A stretch of DNA of 64,000 bases from Ursidibacter maritimus (GTDB lineage Bacteria; Pseudomonadota; Gammaproteobacteria; Enterobacterales; Pasteurellaceae). The notes under the pieces are model-generated. The model was given only the letters and a program-made list of their open reading frames with translations. It searched no databases and was not told the DNA's origin. The translations under genes were made by a program, and so were the position numbers. Positions 51,193 to 59,089 of this stretch are shown one piece after another; within the stretch, counting starts at the first letter, position 1, and every line of letters begins with the position of its first letter. The DNA is taken from NCBI RefSeq assembly GCF_009761395.1, contig NZ_LEKN01000001.1, positions 124,001 through 188,000 of the forward strand. Reading direction: 5' to 3'.

Positions 51193-51993
51193 ATGAATGA
51201 ACTAGGTAATTTTAATAAAATAGATATTTCTTCTGAGATTAAGGATTTAAAAGATAATTCAGATGATAAAGATTTACATCCTTTTCCCAAAGTAGAGTTG
51301 CCAGATACTGACGATATAAGCGGTGATTTGGATAGTGGGGATCTGCATCCTTTTCCCAAAGTAGAGTTGCCAGATACTGACGATATAAGCGGTGATTTGA
51401 ATGGTGGCGATTTATACCCTTCTCCTCAGGTAGAACCTCTTGATATCGCTGAAGATGATCCTCGTATATGTTATATTGCTCCCACAAATATGGATTCAGA
51501 AAAATTACTCGAATCATTAGAAAATCGAGACTTAACTCCGATTACTGATGAAACAAAGGAACGATTAAGAGAAAATGGGTGGCCTGAGGAGATCATTGAA
51601 AACTTAACCAGTGAAGAAGAAGTTGAGATTTATGAAAAAGCAGGGCTAAAACCAATGGAAATCAATGGTAAATGGTGTTTGGTTCGAACAGACATTGATT
51701 ATGACCAAAAAGATGAGCTTGGAAGAACAAATCTTGAAAGAATGGAGCAGGGATTAGCTCCATTGGATAAAAATGGAAAACCAATTGAACTACACCATGT
51801 TGGTCAAAGTAGTGATGCTCCGTTAGCACAGCTAACCCAGAAAGAACATAGAGGAGATGGAAACGATGCTATTCTTCACGATAAAGCTATTGAATCAGAA
51901 ATTGCTCGTCCTAATTTTAATCAAGAGCGTAAAGAACATTGGAAAGCAATGGCTGAAGCAGTAAAAGAACAACAAGCTAATAATGATGTCTAA
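51193..51993 (+). CDS. LHH-type (HNH/EndoVII superfamily) nuclease, toxin candidate
   Basis: A 266-aa protein. The N-terminal 85 residues contain two perfect and one partial copy of a 23-residue acidic repeat (DLHPFPKVELPDTDD...). The C-terminal half carries an LHH-type nuclease: DELGRTNLERMEQGLAPLD, then ELHHVGQ with the Leu-His-His motif, and a terminal HRGDGNDAILHD part that supplies further metal or catalytic residues. LHH nucleases are typical toxin tips of polymorphic toxin systems. There is no signal peptide or known secretion domain. A SUKH protein, a usual immunity partner, follows after 22 bp. Two uptake-core-like AAGCGGTGA sequences lie in the repeats. Confidence 0.83.
   Translation: MNELGNFNKIDISSEIKDLKDNSDDKDLHPFPKVELPDTDDISGDLDSGDLHPFPKVELPDTDDISGDLNGGDLYPSPQVEPLDIAEDDPRICYIAPTNMDSEKLLESLENRDLTPITDETKERLRENGWPEEIIENLTSEEEVEIYEKAGLKPMEINGKWCLVRTDIDYDQKDELGRTNLERMEQGLAPLDKNGKPIELHHVGQSSDAPLAQLTQKEHRGDGNDAILHDKAIESEIARPNFNQERKEHWKAMAEAVKEQQANNDV
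51271..51441 (+). repeat. 69-bp tandem repeats in the nuclease gene
   Basis: Units start at 51271, 51340 and 51409 (the last partial and diverged). Units 1 and 2 are nearly identical and encode 23 residues each. Confidence 0.9.
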
Positions 51994-52015
51994 TAATGGG
52001 TAATAGGAGAAAAAA

Positions 52016-52429
52016 ATGTGTGATTTAAAAAATAAATTATTGACTGAAGGTATTAGTCTTCACACTGCAAACCAAGCTGAGATCGATAGTGCTGAGCAAA
52101 AACTAGGCTGTTCTTTTTCTGTAGAATACAAAACTTTTTTGGTTAATATAGGGGCAATCTCAGCTAATGGAGAAGAATTCTATGGCTTAGGTATTCCTGA
52201 AAATAGCTATCTCAATGTAATCAGTGCAACATTGGCATTGAGACGTGAATTTCCTGAACTACCTATAGAGTGTGTTGTGCTTTATTCATTTGGGGATGGA
52301 CACCAATATTATTTATACGATAACAAGCATTCCAATATTTTGTATTTTAATGAGTTTAAATTCCCAGAAGATAAAGAAATTCCTGATTCTCTAAATAAAT
52401 TAATTGAAAATTTAATTTTTATGAATTAG
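52016..52429 (+). CDS. SMI1/KNR4 (SUKH) family immunity protein
   Basis: A 137-aa protein with the SUKH pattern: AEQKLGCSFSVEYKTFLVNIGAIS (EQxLGxxxPxxYkxFLxxNG-type) at about 26-50, FYGLGIP near 59 and VVLYSFGDGHQYYLYD near 89. SUKH proteins neutralise many bacterial nuclease toxins, and this one lies 22 bp behind the LHH nuclease, so it is most likely its antidote. It is the last gene before a terminator hairpin. Confidence 0.85.
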   Translation: MCDLKNKLLTEGISLHTANQAEIDSAEQKLGCSFSVEYKTFLVNIGAISANGEEFYGLGIPENSYLNVISATLALRREFPELPIECVVLYSFGDGHQYYLYDNKHSNILYFNEFKFPEDKEIPDSLNKLIENLIFMN

Positions 52430-52466
52430 ATTCTATTCACTGATAAATTCAAACTATATTTAAGTT

Positions 52467-52489
52467 GAGCCAATCAATCAGATTGGCTC
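52467..52489 (+). terminator. Hairpin ending the island's main operon
   Basis: A perfect 9-bp stem (GAGCCAATC/GATTGGCTC) with a 5-nt loop, followed by a T-poor TATGATTT stretch. Confidence 0.6.
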
Positions 52490-52554
52490 TATGATTTATC
52501 AACTAGAATACTATCTTAAACCCTATCCATAAATTTAAATAATCAGTTGCCGTT

Positions 52555-53208
52555 ATGCTATTAGAACTAGAATCAACCTTCAAATTCCACAAAGAATCTT
52601 TTAATGACAATTTCCGCTTACGAGTTTATCGTTCTCTAAGCTGGTTAAAGAAAGCTGAACAAGATGCAGATTTAGATAGTCAGTTTATTTCATTATGGAT
52701 TGCTTTTAATGCCGCTTATGCTCGTGAGCTAGACGAGCAAAGAGATAGAGCAACATTTAATGAGTTTTTATTACGAATTTGCTCATTTGATAATGAGAAA
52801 ACGATCTATCACTTAGTTTGGAAAAAATTTCCTCAATATATCCGCTTGTTGTTGGATAACCCTTTTGTTTTCCAACCTTTTTGGGATTTTCATAACGGAA
52901 AAATCCCAGAAAAAGAGTACCTAAAATTAGAGATAAAAGAGCGTGAACGTTTTTTCTCCGCTTTAGAAAATCAAAAAACAGAACGTATTTTAGATGTGAT
53001 GTTTGGTCGCCTTTATACATTACGAAACCAAATTATTCACGGTGGTGCAACTTACAATAGTCGAGTTAATCGAGAACAATTACGCGATGGTTGTAATGTT
53101 TTAAAACTGCTCATTCCAGCAATGTTACAAATTATGATGGAAAATCATTCTGAAATTGATTGGGGTAAGCCGTTTTATCCCGTAGTGAATGCAAATAACA
53201 TTACATAA
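52555..53208 (+). CDS. HEPN-domain protein (Apea-like)
   Basis: A 217-aa helical protein with the SWLKKAEQDADLDSQFISLWIAFNAAY start typical of Apea/HEPN-like families (key residues: the conserved W..FNA.Y pattern) and, near residue 160, LRNQIIHGG, the Rx4H motif that forms the RNase site of HEPN proteins. It could be a ribonuclease effector or the nucleic-acid-binding half of a two-part system. A 65-aa zinc-ribbon protein follows after 20 bp. It is separated from the main operon by a hairpin. Confidence 0.75.
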   Translation: MLLELESTFKFHKESFNDNFRLRVYRSLSWLKKAEQDADLDSQFISLWIAFNAAYARELDEQRDRATFNEFLLRICSFDNEKTIYHLVWKKFPQYIRLLLDNPFVFQPFWDFHNGKIPEKEYLKLEIKERERFFSALENQKTERILDVMFGRLYTLRNQIIHGGATYNSRVNREQLRDGCNVLKLLIPAMLQIMMENHSEIDWGKPFYPVVNANNIT

Positions 53209-53228
53209 AATATAAGGAAACCCGAATT

Positions 53229-53426
53229 ATGATGCCATTTAATGAACCATTAAGAGAATGTTGCCCTAAATGTGATTGGAAAAGTGATGTATTGATGACT
53301 TCTGATGTTGTATATGTATTTTATGGTAATTGTCCGAAATGTGGCGAAGAAACAGTAACTCGAAAATTATCTTTTGTTGAAAAAATTCAATTCTCACCAT
53401 TTCTAAAAAAATTTCCAAAGATCTAA
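53229..53426 (+). CDS. Small zinc-ribbon protein
   Basis: A 65-aa protein with two CxxC pairs (CCPKCDW near 12-17 and NCPKCGEE near 36-42), enough to bind one Zn2+. The rest is short and basic. I do not recognise a family. It follows the HEPN gene and is likely co-transcribed with it, so it may be a partner or antidote, which is a guess from position. Confidence 0.6.
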   Translation: MMPFNEPLRECCPKCDWKSDVLMTSDVVYVFYGNCPKCGEETVTRKLSFVEKIQFSPFLKKFPKI

Positions 53427-53466
53427 TGGTGCAAGATATGCACATATAGATTATTGACGATGTTTC

Positions 53467-53485
53467 GGACACACTGCGTGTGTCC
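53467..53485. repeat. Dispersed 19-bp palindrome, copy 3
   Basis: GGACACACTGCGTGTGTCC, identical to copy 2. It lies in the 226-bp gap after the zinc-ribbon gene. Confidence 0.85.
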
Positions 53486-53566
53486 ATTCATTAAATACCC
53501 CAAGCTATAGGTTGCTAGTAGCTTAAAAGGGAGGATTTATTCACATTTATAAAAAATTTTTCCCCA

Positions 53567-53584
53567 CGACACAACCTGACGTGC
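53567..53584. repeat. 18-bp repeat, copy B
   Basis: CGACACAACCTGACGTGC, one mismatch to copy A (42452). It lies 68 bp before the next gene start, like copy A before the WYL gene. Confidence 0.7.
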
Positions 53585-53652
53585 ATAAACATTTCTCTTA
53601 GGTAACAATAGGCTTATTACAAAACAGTACTTTTACCACAGAGGAATGCTAT

Positions 53653-54384
53653 ATGACAGATATAACCCCATCTCTATCAGATAAAACAGAGAAAGAAAAA
53701 GAGCTAGACAATCTTAAAATAGAGCTCTTGTTATCTAGTATTAAATTATCTCAAGATTTGCCAGATACATCACCGTTGAAACTAAAAGCAGTTAAATGTG
53801 AAATGACTTTTGGTGATGAAAATTGGATTGCCCGAAAAGCGATTGAATGGCAGAGAAAAGGTTGTTTAAAAAAGCTAAACAAATTAAAAAAAGAAGCCCA
53901 AAAAGAATTAGAGAAATTTATATCCATACTCGATCAAATAAATGGTATCTATTTATCACTTGGGGTATCTCAAATTCCATTTGAAAATATGCTTCCTGAT
54001 ACGGAATTTCAATTGAATCCTTCTGTTGAAAATACTAATTGGGGAATAGAATTTGAAAATTGTTTAAATCAATTTGTTCAAACTATTGAAAATACAGGTG
54101 AAACGGTAAATTTAGCAGAGCAAGAATCATTTTCATTAAATAGGATAAAACATATATTGGGAGCTACTGCAGGTGATATTATTGGTTCAGATGTTGAATT
54201 TAATGACTACAAGGATGACGATTCTGAGTTATTTGTGTATCAAAGAAATTTTAATATTGTAATTAGGTGTGATTATAAAGTATCACCTATAATATTATTA
54301 CTAGAGAGGATAAAGTCATTATCATTATTTCTATTGATAATTATTTATTTAGGTGGCTATATCTACAAGAATATATTAAGTTAG
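53653..54384 (+). CDS. Membrane-tailed protein with partial ADP-ribosylglycohydrolase duplication
   Basis: A 243-aa protein of unknown function. The N-terminal 150 residues are helical and Lys/Glu-rich. Residues about 168-198 (GATAGDIIGSDVEFNDYKDD...) closely match the first 30 residues of the next protein (GAITGDIIGSRFEFNNYKGV...), with matching DNA, so a piece of the neighbour was copied into this gene. The C-terminus is one membrane helix (LFLLIIIYLGGYIY). The copied part lacks the catalytic DDT motif and cannot be active. It is preceded by the 18-bp repeat copy B and ends 9 bp before the hydrolase gene. Confidence 0.65.
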   Translation: MTDITPSLSDKTEKEKELDNLKIELLLSSIKLSQDLPDTSPLKLKAVKCEMTFGDENWIARKAIEWQRKGCLKKLNKLKKEAQKELEKFISILDQINGIYLSLGVSQIPFENMLPDTEFQLNPSVENTNWGIEFENCLNQFVQTIENTGETVNLAEQESFSLNRIKHILGATAGDIIGSDVEFNDYKDDDSELFVYQRNFNIVIRCDYKVSPIILLLERIKSLSLFLLIIIYLGGYIYKNILS

Positions 54385-54393
54385 GAGAAAAAT

Positions 54394-55167
54394 ATGTTTG
54401 GAGCAATTACAGGCGATATTATTGGTTCACGTTTTGAATTTAATAATTATAAGGGTGTCGATTTTGAATTATTTACATCTGAATGCTGTTTTACTGATGA
54501 TACGGTTTGTACTATCGCTATTGCAGAATGGGCGTTGAACAATTACCAAGATGATCTTGTTGCGATAGTGCGTAAATGGGGAAATAAATATCCTTATGCT
54601 GGCTACGGTGGTACTTTTGTTCGTTGGTTAAACCCGAATGTTATTCCTGTACCTTATAACAGCTGGGGGAATGGTTCGGCAATGCGAGTTTCTTCAGTGG
54701 GCTGGCTTTGCAATGATATTGATACGGTATTAGAGCGAGCAAAACAATCTGCTGAGATTACGCATAATCACCCAGAAGGCATTAAGGGGGCACAAGCGGT
54801 GGCTTCGGCAATTTATTTTGCAAGAGCAGGTAAAGATAAGGCGTTTATTAAAGACTTTATTGAACAGCTTTTTGCCTATAACTTAAATCAGACTTGCGAT
54901 GAAATTCGCCCTGTTTATGAGTTTGATGTCAGCTGTCAAGGAAGTGTGCCACAGGCTATTATTGCTTTTTTAGAAAGCCGAGATTTTGAAGATTCAATAC
55001 GTCTTGCAGTATCTTTAGGTGGAGATTCTGACACTATTGCTGCAATTACAGGCTCAATTGCAGAAACCTTTTATCAAGGCGTGCCAGAAGAAATCAAAGC
55101 CAAAGCGGTAACTTATTTACCTCAAGAGTTTTTGGATATTTTACGACAAGTAGAAGAGCGTAAATGA
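54394..55167 (+). CDS. ADP-ribosylglycohydrolase family protein
   Basis: A 257-aa DraG/ARH-type hydrolase that removes ADP-ribose from targets. The metal-binding motifs are intact: FTDDT (about 31-35), then GNGSAMRV (about 94), THNHPEGIKGA (about 126) and the C-terminal GGDSDTIAAI (about 209). Such enzymes reverse ADP-ribosylation by toxins or defence effectors or act in regulation. No ADP-ribosyltransferase gene was recognised nearby. Confidence 0.9.
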   Translation: MFGAITGDIIGSRFEFNNYKGVDFELFTSECCFTDDTVCTIAIAEWALNNYQDDLVAIVRKWGNKYPYAGYGGTFVRWLNPNVIPVPYNSWGNGSAMRVSSVGWLCNDIDTVLERAKQSAEITHNHPEGIKGAQAVASAIYFARAGKDKAFIKDFIEQLFAYNLNQTCDEIRPVYEFDVSCQGSVPQAIIAFLESRDFEDSIRLAVSLGGDSDTIAAITGSIAETFYQGVPEEIKAKAVTYLPQEFLDILRQVEERK

Positions 55168-55203
55168 TTTAGGAAATCCCTTACACACTATCAATGTTAA
55201 GCA

Positions 55204-55218
55204 CCCGACAGATTCGGG
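55204..55218. terminator. Weak hairpin between convergent genes
   Basis: CCCGA/TCGGG with a 5-nt loop between the hydrolase gene and the pirin gene. No clear T run. Confidence 0.3.
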
Positions 55219-55245
55219 CGTTATAAAATATGACACTTATTATGT

Positions 55246-55959
55246 TTAAGCCACAGGCACTTCCATCAGCAAAATTTCTGCATTTTCAGATAATGCAGTG
55301 ACATCAAAAGATTGTGTGTCCCATACAGCTAAACCATCTCGTTCATTGAGTTCTTTGTTGCCGATTTTCGCATTTCCTTTAATAACAAATACATAAACAC
55401 CGTTATTTTCTTTATGTAATTGATACGTTTTACTGTGGTTAAGCTCAAATTTTGCTAGTGAGAACCAAGCATCTTGGTGAATCCAAACGCCTTCATCATC
55501 AGGATTGGGTGAAAGAATTTGCTGGAAATCATTCGGTTTAGCTTGGTCAGCAATGGTAATTTGTTGATAACGAGGTTCAACATTGCGTTTATTCGGAATT
55601 ACCCAAATTTGTAAAAATGTAACCGCTTGATCACGATTTGCATTCATTTCGCTATGGGTAATACCAGTGCCTGCGGACATTACTTGAATATCGCCATTGC
55701 GAATAATACTACCATTTCCCATACTATCTTTGTGAGCCAAATCGCCAGACAAAGGAATTGAGATAATTTCCATATTATTATGGGGATGAGTACCAAACCC
55801 CATTCCACCTTCGACAAAATCATCGTTGATAACACGCAACGCCCCAAAACCTAAGCGTTCAGGATCGTAATAATTTGCAAAACTAAAAGTATGACGGCTT
55901 TTTAGCCAACCATGATCAGCATTGCCACGAGAGTCAGCTGAGTGATAAAGATATTTCAT
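55246..55959 (-). CDS. Pirin family protein (YhhW type)
   Basis: A 237-aa two-cupin protein. Metal ligands of the N-terminal cupin are seen: THPHNNMEI (two His) and THSEMNA (His and Glu). E. coli YhhW has quercetinase activity; the physiological role is unknown. The start at 55959 gives the MKYLYHSADSRG N-terminus and follows AAGGA; the frame extends 8 codons further. The first gene after the island. Confidence 0.9.
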   Translation of the reverse strand: MKYLYHSADSRGNADHGWLKSRHTFSFANYYDPERLGFGALRVINDDFVEGGMGFGTHPHNNMEIISIPLSGDLAHKDSMGNGSIIRNGDIQVMSAGTGITHSEMNANRDQAVTFLQIWVIPNKRNVEPRYQQITIADQAKPNDFQQILSPNPDDEGVWIHQDAWFSLAKFELNHSKTYQLHKENNGVYVFVIKGNAKIGNKELNERDGLAVWDTQSFDVTALSENAEILLMEVPVA

Positions 55960-56070
55960 TGTAAGTCCTTCATTTTGTATCAACTTAGGGACTATTCTAT
56001 AATTTCACCTATGCTAGATAAAGGCATTAAAAAGCAATAGACTCTTTCCTATATAGAAATAATAAGTTTG

Positions 56071-56832
56071 TTACCGCTGTAATCTCACGCCAAAATGATT
56101 AGCAACTTTTCTTTCTGAACCTTGTAACAAAGGTAGCGCGGAGATACGTTTATTATCAATCACCATTGTCGAACTTCCCCCGCCATCTAAATTCAATGCG
56201 TAAGTTAGATTTAGCTGGGTCGCTAATTGTGCTAATTCATCCATTGTCATTCCACGATAGGTAAGCTGTCGCCCCTCAACTACAACTAAATAGAGCCAGT
56301 TATGCTTTTCATCTAACCCAATCATTGTTCTTGGATGCTTACCCGTAAAAATATCTTGCGAACAACCAATTTTGTCACGTGTGGAACATTCAAATTTACC
56401 TGATTTTTCACTGTAATAATGCCACCCTGCGAGTGCTAATTTCCAGTTAGGCTTAGCAGAAGTAATACGATTTATTGGATCAATATGGCAACGATTATTG
56501 GCGGTACAAGCCAAAAAAGAGCGAGCTAAGGTGTCATTGCTTTTTTGCCATTTTTTAAATTGAGAGATATTTAAGCCAAGAGGCGATAGATCTTTACGGA
56601 AAAAGCTCCCATTAATTGCCACATTAGTTTGATATTTTTCAGCAAATTCAGAAACAGTTAATCCCTGATCTTTTGGTAATGTCGTAATCATTTCAAGATG
56701 AGGACAATTCAGATTGATCTTACTGATATGAATAACACCATTTTCGCTACGATTTTCAATGCAAGATGAGTTTGCTTGAGCAGTAAAGCTCAGTAAGAGA
56801 ATAAAAAACAAAAAAAGAGATTTCATTGGCAT
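56071..56832 (-). CDS. Phosphodiester glycosidase family protein (DUF2233)
   Basis: A secreted protein of about 253 residues with a signal peptide and a NAGPA/DUF2233 domain: NVAINGSFFRKDLSPLGL near 80, TMIGLDEKHNWLYLVVVEG near 170 and the signature LNLDGGGSSTMV near 220. Related enzymes remove GlcNAc from phosphodiesters or modify exopolysaccharide, but the substrate here is unknown. Six Cys residues suggest disulfides. The start is uncertain: ATGs at 56850, 56832 and 56826 are in frame and none has a good ribosome-binding site. Confidence 0.82.
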   Translation of the reverse strand: MPMKSLFLFFILLLSFTAQANSSCIENRSENGVIHISKINLNCPHLEMITTLPKDQGLTVSEFAEKYQTNVAINGSFFRKDLSPLGLNISQFKKWQKSNDTLARSFLACTANNRCHIDPINRITSAKPNWKLALAGWHYYSEKSGKFECSTRDKIGCSQDIFTGKHPRTMIGLDEKHNWLYLVVVEGRQLTYRGMTMDELAQLATQLNLTYALNLDGGGSSTMVIDNKRISALPLLQGSERKVANHFGVRLQR

Positions 56833-56850
56833 AGTATAGTCAATTAACAT

Positions 56851-57295
56851 AAAAATAAAGAATCACTCCCTGCTCATCAATATAAACAAGTTCATAATCT
56901 TGATGAGGCTACAGCTTCTTTAGTTTATGGTTACGCTAAGGGCTATGGCATAATTTTGTAACACAGATGAAGATAATGTAGGGCTTTTTGTCTGAGCGTT
57001 ACTTAATATGACATGGGGAATATTGTAACATTGTTTTTATTCATTATTGTGGATAAATTATTATAGTGTTTATATAAATATGACTAGCTTATTTAGTAAA
57101 ATTTCTTATTAAATCACATACTTAATAAGAGCGATTATCAATACCTTGGAATGGCTTGATCTGTTTTTTGAGATAGATCACAAAACTGCTTTTTTTATGT
57201 TAAGAAATTGTAAAAAGTGGTTATAAACCATAAGAAATAATGGCAAAATATCTGCAAATTTTAGTTGATGTATTTATATTCCCAAGGAGGAAATT
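56851..57295. other. Upstream region of frdABCD
   Basis: This roughly 450-bp AT-rich gap holds the FNR/CRP-like site at 57168 and the frdA ribosome-binding site (AGGAGG). I see no ORF or structured RNA in the rest. Confidence 0.55.
57166..57183. promoter_or_regulatory. FNR/CRP-like site upstream of frdA
   Basis: TTGAG-ATAG-ATCAC (57168-57181) matches 8 of 10 FNR positions; read as TTTGA-GATAGA-TCACA the same stretch matches 9 of 10 CRP half-site bases. It lies about 115 bp upstream of frdA, consistent with anaerobic and carbon control. Confidence 0.55.
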
Positions 57296-59083
57296 GTGCA
57301 AACTATCAATGTTGATGTTGCCATTGTGGGCGCTGGTGGTGGCGGTTTACGAGCTGCAATTGCAGCTGCGGAAGCAAATCCAAATCTAAAAATAGCTTTA
57401 ATTTCAAAAGTTTATCCAATGCGTAGCCATACTGTTGCGGCAGAAGGGGGAGCTGCTGCGGTAGTTAAAGAAACTGACTCTTATGATAAACACTTCCACG
57501 ATACCGTTGGTGGTGGTGACTGGTTGTGCGAACAAGACGTGGTAGAGTACTTCGTAGAGCACTCTCCAGTTGAAATGACTCAACTTGAACGTTGGGGCTG
57601 CCCTTGGAGCCGTAAAGAAGATGGTGATGTAAACGTACGTCGTTTCGGTGGGATGAAAATCGAACGTACTTGGTTTGCAGCCGATAAAACAGGTTTCCAC
57701 TTATTACATACCCTTTTCCAAACATCAATTAAATACCCGCAGATTATTCGTTTTGATGAACATTTTGTTGTAGATATTTTAGTTGATGATGGTCACGCTC
57801 GTGGCTGTGTCGCAATGAATATGATGGAAGGAACTTTCGTCCAAATCAATGCAAATGCAGTTGTTATTGCAACAGGCGGTGGCTGTCGTGCATATCGTTT
57901 CAATACCAATGGTGGTATCGTAACAGGTGATGGTTTATCAATGGCTTATCGTCATGGTGTGCCATTGCGTGATATGGAATTTGTACAGTATCACCCAACA
58001 GGTTTACCAAATACCGGTATTTTGATGACTGAAGGTTGTCGTGGGGAAGGCGGTATTTTAGTGAATAAAGATGGCTATCGTTATTTACAAGATTATGGTC
58101 TAGGACCAGAAACTCCAATCGGTAAACCAGAAAATAAATATATGGAATTAGGTCCGCGTGACAAAGTTTCTCAAGCATTCTGGCAAGAATGGCGTAAAGG
58201 CAACACATTAAAAACAGCAAAAGGTGTTGATGTCGTACATTTAGACTTACGTCATTTAGGTGAAAAATACTTACACGAACGTTTACCGTTTATTTGTGAA
58301 TTAGCAAAAGCTTATGAGGGTGTAGATCCCGCTAAAGCACCAATTCCTGTTCGTCCAGTTGTTCACTATACGATGGGGGGTATTGAAGTTGATCAACAAG
58401 CCGAAACTTGCATTAAAGGCTTATTTGCAGTCGGTGAGTGTGCATCATCAGGATTACACGGCGCTAACCGTTTAGGTTCAAACTCACTAGCTGAATTAGT
58501 CGTGTTCGGTAAAGTAGCAGGTGAGATGGCAGCTCAACGTGCAGTCGAAGCTAGTCCACGTAATCAAGCAGTAATTGATGCACAGGCTCAAGATGTATTA
58601 GAACGTGTTTATGCGTTAGCTCGTCAAGAGGGCGAAGAATCTTGGTCACAAATTCGTAATGAAATGGGTGACTCAATGGAAGAAGGCTGTGGTATTTATC
58701 GTACACAAGAAAGTATGGAAAAAACAGTCGCTAAAATTGCAGAGTTAAAAGAACGTTATAAACGTATCAAAGTAAAAGATAGCTCAAGCGTATTTAACAC
58801 GGACTTACTCTACAAAATTGAGCTTGGATATATCCTTGATGTTGCTCAATCTATTTCATCATCAGCAGTTGAACGTAAAGAATCTCGTGGTGCTCACCAA
58901 CGTTTAGACTATGTAGAGCGTGATGATGTAAATTATTTAAAACACACTCAAGCATTCTACAATGCAGATGGTGCACCAACGATTAAATATAGCGATGTGA
59001 AAATTACTAAATCACAACCTGCAAAACGTGTTTATGGTGCAGAAGCGGAAGCACAAGAAAAAGCGGCAGCAAAAAAGGAGTAA
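57296..59083 (+). CDS. frdA: Fumarate reductase flavoprotein subunit
   Basis: A 595-aa FAD subunit that reduces fumarate to succinate in anaerobic respiration. The FAD-binding GAGGGGLRAA, the covalent-FAD His in YPMRSHTVAAEGG, HPTGLPNTGILMTEGCRGEGG and RPVVHYTMGGIEVD are intact. It starts with GTG after AGGAGG. First gene of frdABCD. Confidence 0.97.
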   Translation: MQTINVDVAIVGAGGGGLRAAIAAAEANPNLKIALISKVYPMRSHTVAAEGGAAAVVKETDSYDKHFHDTVGGGDWLCEQDVVEYFVEHSPVEMTQLERWGCPWSRKEDGDVNVRRFGGMKIERTWFAADKTGFHLLHTLFQTSIKYPQIIRFDEHFVVDILVDDGHARGCVAMNMMEGTFVQINANAVVIATGGGCRAYRFNTNGGIVTGDGLSMAYRHGVPLRDMEFVQYHPTGLPNTGILMTEGCRGEGGILVNKDGYRYLQDYGLGPETPIGKPENKYMELGPRDKVSQAFWQEWRKGNTLKTAKGVDVVHLDLRHLGEKYLHERLPFICELAKAYEGVDPAKAPIPVRPVVHYTMGGIEVDQQAETCIKGLFAVGECASSGLHGANRLGSNSLAELVVFGKVAGEMAAQRAVEASPRNQAVIDAQAQDVLERVYALARQEGEESWSQIRNEMGDSMEEGCGIYRTQESMEKTVAKIAELKERYKRIKVKDSSSVFNTDLLYKIELGYILDVAQSISSSAVERKESRGAHQRLDYVERDDVNYLKHTQAFYNADGAPTIKYSDVKITKSQPAKRVYGAEAEAQEKAAAKKE

Positions 59084-59089
59084 CAGAAG

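Noticed and set aside
51271-51441. Possible CRISPR-like array
   Set aside because: The 69-bp units are adjacent without spacers and keep the reading frame of the nuclease gene.
42358-55245. Integrative element or prophage as the source of the island
   Set aside because: No integrase, transposase, tRNA gene or phage structural gene was recognised in or beside the island.
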